From the NCBI GenBank assembly GCA_022572465.1, contig JACZVV010000014.1, positions 1 to 42,401 on the forward strand: a stretch of DNA of 42,401 nt, in the 5' to 3' direction. Both the position numbers and the translations under genes were made by a program. The stretch comes from Chloroflexota bacterium (lineage in GTDB: Bacteria; Chloroflexota; Dehalococcoidia; SHYB01). This document shows positions 39,945 to 42,401 of this stretch, in pieces (positions within the stretch are counted from its first letter, which is position 1; each line of letters opens with the position of its first letter). Under the pieces are notes generated by a model. It was not told the origin of the DNA. It made no database searches and saw only the letters and a program-made list of their open reading frames with translations.

Positions 39945-40718
39945 ATGAACAAAGTGAAGGTTGGCTTCTTCAGCTTTACCGAGGTCACCGACCCCAAGGA
40001 GCACCGGGCGTACAACGATTGGCACCTGATGGACCATGTCGTGGAGAACATCGCCCTCCCAGGGATCGTTCGAGGGGAACGCTGGGTCTCGACGCCGGCG
40101 TGCACCAAAGCGCGGCTTCTGGCCGACCCGATGCTGGCCCCGATCCATTATGTGACCTGCTATCTGATGAGCGAGCCTATCGGCCGGACGATGGAGACGT
40201 TCCTCGACCTCGGCGCGCAGCTCAACGCCGTGGGCCGCTTCCATCGTCACCGCAAGTCCCACCTCGGCGGCCCGTTCCTGCTGGTCAAAGCCTACGCCGC
40301 CCAGCGGGCCTTGGTCTCCCCCGAGTCCGTCCCCTACCGGCCCACCAGGGGGATTTTCGTCACGGTGTCGGACGTCTTGGACCCGGCCCAACAGGATGCC
40401 GTGGCTCGCTGGTACGACGAGGTCCACATCCCCGACATGCTGACGGTGAAGGGCGTGGCCGGCGCGTGGTGGTTTGCCAATCAGTCCGAATCTACGTCGC
40501 CGGCTTTCGGCTACGACAACCCTCCTGGACGCACCGTTCGGGTCTACTATCTCGACGAGGACCCGCTCGAAATGGTGGCCGATCTCCACGATAAGCTGCC
40601 GCAGTGGCAGGCCGCGGGCCGAATGTATGACCTGTCGAAAGCCATCAACACCCTGTTCGCCGGCCCGTTCCAGACCATCGTCCCATTCTCCGGCGACCCG
40701 TTCGAAACCGAGTCCTAG
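39945..40718 (+). CDS. Tandem dimeric alpha-beta barrel protein (EthD-like)
   Basis: A 257-aa protein (start ATG 39945, CAGGAG upstream) made of two similar halves. The first has EHRAYNDWHLMDHVVENIALPG (as HRAYNDWHLMDH and VVENIALPG, about 20-41). The second has VARWYDEVHIPDMLTVKGVAG (about 145-165). Both show the W-Y-x-x-x-H...V-x-G-V pattern of EthD-type ferredoxin-like domains, so one chain probably forms the barrel that two chains form elsewhere. The histidines of both halves may meet at one site. EthD-type proteins aid cytochrome P450 or ring-cleavage systems. None is adjacent, so the substrate is unknown. Confidence 0.75.
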   Translation: MNKVKVGFFSFTEVTDPKEHRAYNDWHLMDHVVENIALPGIVRGERWVSTPACTKARLLADPMLAPIHYVTCYLMSEPIGRTMETFLDLGAQLNAVGRFHRHRKSHLGGPFLLVKAYAAQRALVSPESVPYRPTRGIFVTVSDVLDPAQQDAVARWYDEVHIPDMLTVKGVAGAWWFANQSESTSPAFGYDNPPGRTVRVYYLDEDPLEMVADLHDKLPQWQAAGRMYDLSKAINTLFAGPFQTIVPFSGDPFETES

Positions 40719-40753
40719 AGCGAAGCGGAGCCTGGGACCAGAGAGGCAGTCCG

Positions 40754-41260
40754 ATGGAGGTCTACGAGGCGATTCGCCGGCGCGTCGCCGTCCGGGAGTT
40801 CAAGCCCGAGCCGGTGCCCGAGCCGATCGTCCGCAAGATTCTGCTGGCGGCGCGCTGGGCGCCCAGCCAGCGCAACCGGCAGCCCTGGCGATTGGTCGTC
40901 GTTCAGGACAAGGACACGTTGGCGAAGATCGGCGCCCTCGCATCCACCGGCGGCTTCATCGCCCAGGCGCCGTTGGCGATCGCCGTCGTCATGGACACCA
41001 CGCGGATGGTCCAGTTCGACGCCGCCCGCGCCATCGAGAACATGATTCTGACAGCGTGGGCGGAGGGGGTGGGGACCTGCTACGTCGGCGGGATCGACCG
41101 GGACGCCGTCAAAGAGCTGCTGGGCGTCCCGGAGGAGATGGAGCTCATCACTGTCATGCCCTTCGGCTTCCCGACCGATGACGCTCTCGCCGGAGGCAAA
41201 CGCCGCAAGCCGCTGGAAGAGATCGCGTTCCGCGAGCGTTTCGGCCAGCCGTACGTCTGA
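40754..41260 (+). CDS. Nitroreductase-family flavoprotein (small)
   Basis: A 168-aa compact nitroreductase, 35 bases after the previous gene. MEVYEAIRRRVAVREFKPEPV gives the FMN-phosphate Arg cluster, in which the usual RRS-V reads RRRVAVR. AARWAPSQRNRQPWRLVVVQ is the flavin-binding loop and AIENMILTAWAEGVGTCYVGG the dimer helix (each split here under 21 residues). PFGFPTDDALAGGKRRKPLEE is the C-terminal FMN contact. It is shorter than the 13034 paralogue, lacking the lid insertion. Probably an NAD(P)H- or F420-linked reductase. Confidence 0.86.
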   Translation: MEVYEAIRRRVAVREFKPEPVPEPIVRKILLAARWAPSQRNRQPWRLVVVQDKDTLAKIGALASTGGFIAQAPLAIAVVMDTTRMVQFDAARAIENMILTAWAEGVGTCYVGGIDRDAVKELLGVPEEMELITVMPFGFPTDDALAGGKRRKPLEEIAFRERFGQPYV

Positions 41261-41351
41261 CCGCCCAGCGGTCGGGTGCCGGCGAGCCAGGCGCTTCATG
41301 AGGATAGCCTCTTCTGTTCGATCGACCTGCCGGGCGCCGCTTGCCGGAACA

Positions 41352-41420
41352 CATCCCGAAAATGGAGCTGCCAGATTGAGATCACCCTCTCCCTCGAGGG
41401 GCGAGGGGATTTCGGGGTGG
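41352..41420. repeat. MITE-like palindromic repeat, copy 2
   Basis: It begins CATCCCGAAAATGG and ends GATTTCGGGGTGG, which mirror each other imperfectly. The centre is a CCCTC/GAGGG hairpin. It is 11 bases shorter than copy 1 at 1924-2003 and lies just upstream of the S49 peptidase start. Confidence 0.65.
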
Positions 41421-41462
41421 CTTCAGGGCTTGGTTGAATGACGGAGAAGGAGAGTGCCGATC

Positions 41463-42245
41463 ATGGCGTTCCCTCGCGGCAAACGAATAGGCATTATCGA
41501 AATCCAGGGTACCATCGGGCGCGGGGTCCGGCCGGAGACCCACTTGCCGCTGCTCGAGCGTGCGCGAGAGAGCCGGCGCATCGCCGCGCTGGTCCTGGCG
41601 GTGGACTCGCCGGGCGGCTCCGCTGCGGCCTCCGAGGAGCTCTATCTGGCCGTGGCCAAGGTCGCCGCCGTCAAGCCGGTCGTCGCCTACATCAGAAACC
41701 TTGGCGCTTCGGGCGCGCTGTATATCAGCGTCGCCGCGCGGAAGATCGTGGCCGTGCGCAACGCCCTCATCGGCTCCATCGGCGTCGTTTCGGCTCGGCT
41801 CACGGCCAAAGAACTGCTGGACAAGGTGGGCATTTCGTTCTCCGTCCGGAAGACGGGTGAGCACAAGGATATGTTCAGCCCGTGGCGGGAGCCCACGCCG
41901 GAGGAAGAGGAGAAGGTCCAGGCCTTGATCGACGAGGTGTACGAGCGGTTCATCCAGGTGGTGTCCGAGGAACGGAGCATGGACCGAGAGGCCGTCGAGA
42001 AGCTGGCCACCGGAGAGGTGTACACCGCCCAGCGGGCCTTGACGTTGGGCCTGATCGATGAGCTGGGCGATCTGGACACGGCGCTGGACATGGCGGCTGA
42101 GATGGCCGGGATCCGCCGCCGCGTCGTCTACCTGCGGCCCAAGCGGCGTTTCGTCCCGATGGTCCGCGCCGGGTTCGGGCAGGAGATGCTCCACGCCGTC
42201 CTGGACGAGCTGGACCAGGGTTTGGCTCGGCGGGTGTGGCTGTAG
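41463..42245 (+). CDS. S49 family peptidase (SppA-like), no membrane anchor
   Basis: The ATG 41463 lies ten bases after AAGGAG (41447-41452); the GTG at 41454 is too close to it. The 260-aa product matches the SppA/S49 core. LAVDSPGGSAAASEELYLAV (about 47-66) forms the substrate strand, NLGASGALYIS holds the nucleophile Ser, and TGEHKDMFSP holds the general-base Lys of the Ser-Lys dyad. Unlike Bacillus or E. coli SppA it has no N-terminal transmembrane helix or signal sequence, so it may be cytosolic or peripheral. It likely degrades cleaved signal peptides or other membrane-released peptides. Confidence 0.88.
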   Translation: MAFPRGKRIGIIEIQGTIGRGVRPETHLPLLERARESRRIAALVLAVDSPGGSAAASEELYLAVAKVAAVKPVVAYIRNLGASGALYISVAARKIVAVRNALIGSIGVVSARLTAKELLDKVGISFSVRKTGEHKDMFSPWREPTPEEEEKVQALIDEVYERFIQVVSEERSMDREAVEKLATGEVYTAQRALTLGLIDELGDLDTALDMAAEMAGIRRRVVYLRPKRRFVPMVRAGFGQEMLHAVLDELDQGLARRVWL

Positions 42246-42254
42246 ACCGATTCA

Positions 42255-42283
42255 TTGCAGCGGCGGCGGCGCTTGGGTATCAT
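42255..42283 (+). promoter_or_regulatory. Promoter of the right-edge CoA-transferase gene
   Basis: TTGCAG (42255-42260), 17 bp, TATCAT (42278-42283), followed by AGGAG at 42323-42327 and GTG 42337. Confidence 0.5.
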
Positions 42284-42336
42284 GAGCGCGCCTCCCTGAA
42301 GCGTGAGGCCAGCCGAGACCCTCAGGAGACAGAAGC

Positions 42337-42401
42337 GTGCTGGACGGATTTCGCATCCTGGACCTCGCCGACGAGAAGGGACAGCTCTGCGCGCGGCTCC
42401 T
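42337..42401 (+). CDS. CaiB/BaiF-type CoA-transferase, N-terminal fragment
   Basis: Only the first 21 codons are in the window. The GTG start at 42337 has AGGAG nine bases upstream. The visible N-terminus (MLDGFRILDLADEKGQLC) matches the family III CoA-transferase start, which reads LxGxRVLDLAD. Members move CoA between carboxylic acids. The catalytic Asp lies beyond the edge. Confident as a gene; moderately so as to family. Confidence 0.65.
   Translation, partial: MLDGFRILDLADEKGQLCARL

Overview
The window is GC-rich bacterial chromosome, densely coded on both strands. It carries about 42 intact genes, one lipoprotein gene cut by the left edge, one CoA-transferase gene cut by the right edge, and one gene remnant. 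I infer a member of Chloroflexota, probably an uncultured Dehalococcoidia/SAR202-like lineage. The grounds are lipoproteins with Thr-Pro-rich linkers behind a lipobox, TTGACA/TATAAT-type promoters, a Bacillus-type SOS operator at recA, and many paralogous oxidative enzymes: SDRs, luciferase-like and F420-type flavin enzymes, nitroreductases, acyl-CoA dehydrogenases and amidohydrolases. No 16S rRNA or ribosomal protein is present to settle the taxonomy.

Left part (1-6.4 kb): a lipoprotein fragment, two unknown genes in tandem, ispH, a zinc-peptidase-like lipoprotein and citrate synthase. Next (6.4-18 kb) comes a run of catabolic and accessory enzymes: a phosphotriesterase-like hydrolase, SDRs, an MBL hydrolase, an amidohydrolase, a formyltransferase-like protein, a nitroreductase, DUF711, a PPOX/F420-type protein, an OB-fold/Zn-ribbon protein, an SRPBCC protein and an LLM flavin monooxygenase.

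Centre (16.5-20.5 kb, minus strand): the most notable locus. A promoter at 20470-20498 appears to drive a Cys-rich protein, a UGSC-family selenoprotein whose in-frame UGA (19114-19112) is read as selenocysteine, an alpha/beta hydrolase that lacks its nucleophile Ser, and the LLM monooxygenase. Beside it, on the plus strand, lies a UbiA-UbiX-UbiD-SDR operon (21.2-25.6 kb), probably for menaquinone-type quinone synthesis. On the minus strand (25.6-31.3 kb) follows an acyl-CoA-type degradation cluster: a MaoC-like hydratase, a deletion remnant of a MaoC paralogue, an SDR, two acyl-CoA dehydrogenases and an unknown protein.

Right part: a Rv2578c/SplB-like radical SAM gene and recA, whose promoters share a near-identical SOS-box-like 15-mer; a diiron ferritin-like protein between them; a CheA histidine kinase; and a final plus-strand run of CMD-like protein, amidohydrolase, tandem dimeric-barrel protein, nitroreductase, S49 peptidase and CoA-transferase.

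The intergenic spaces are seeded with small palindromic repeats of at least three families: a 48-bp element bounded by GGCTGAGCC/GGCTCAGCC, a 70-80-bp element beginning CATCCCGAAAATGG, and short TCCCGA...TCGGGA dyads. I saw no tRNA, rRNA, CRISPR array, transposase or phage gene.
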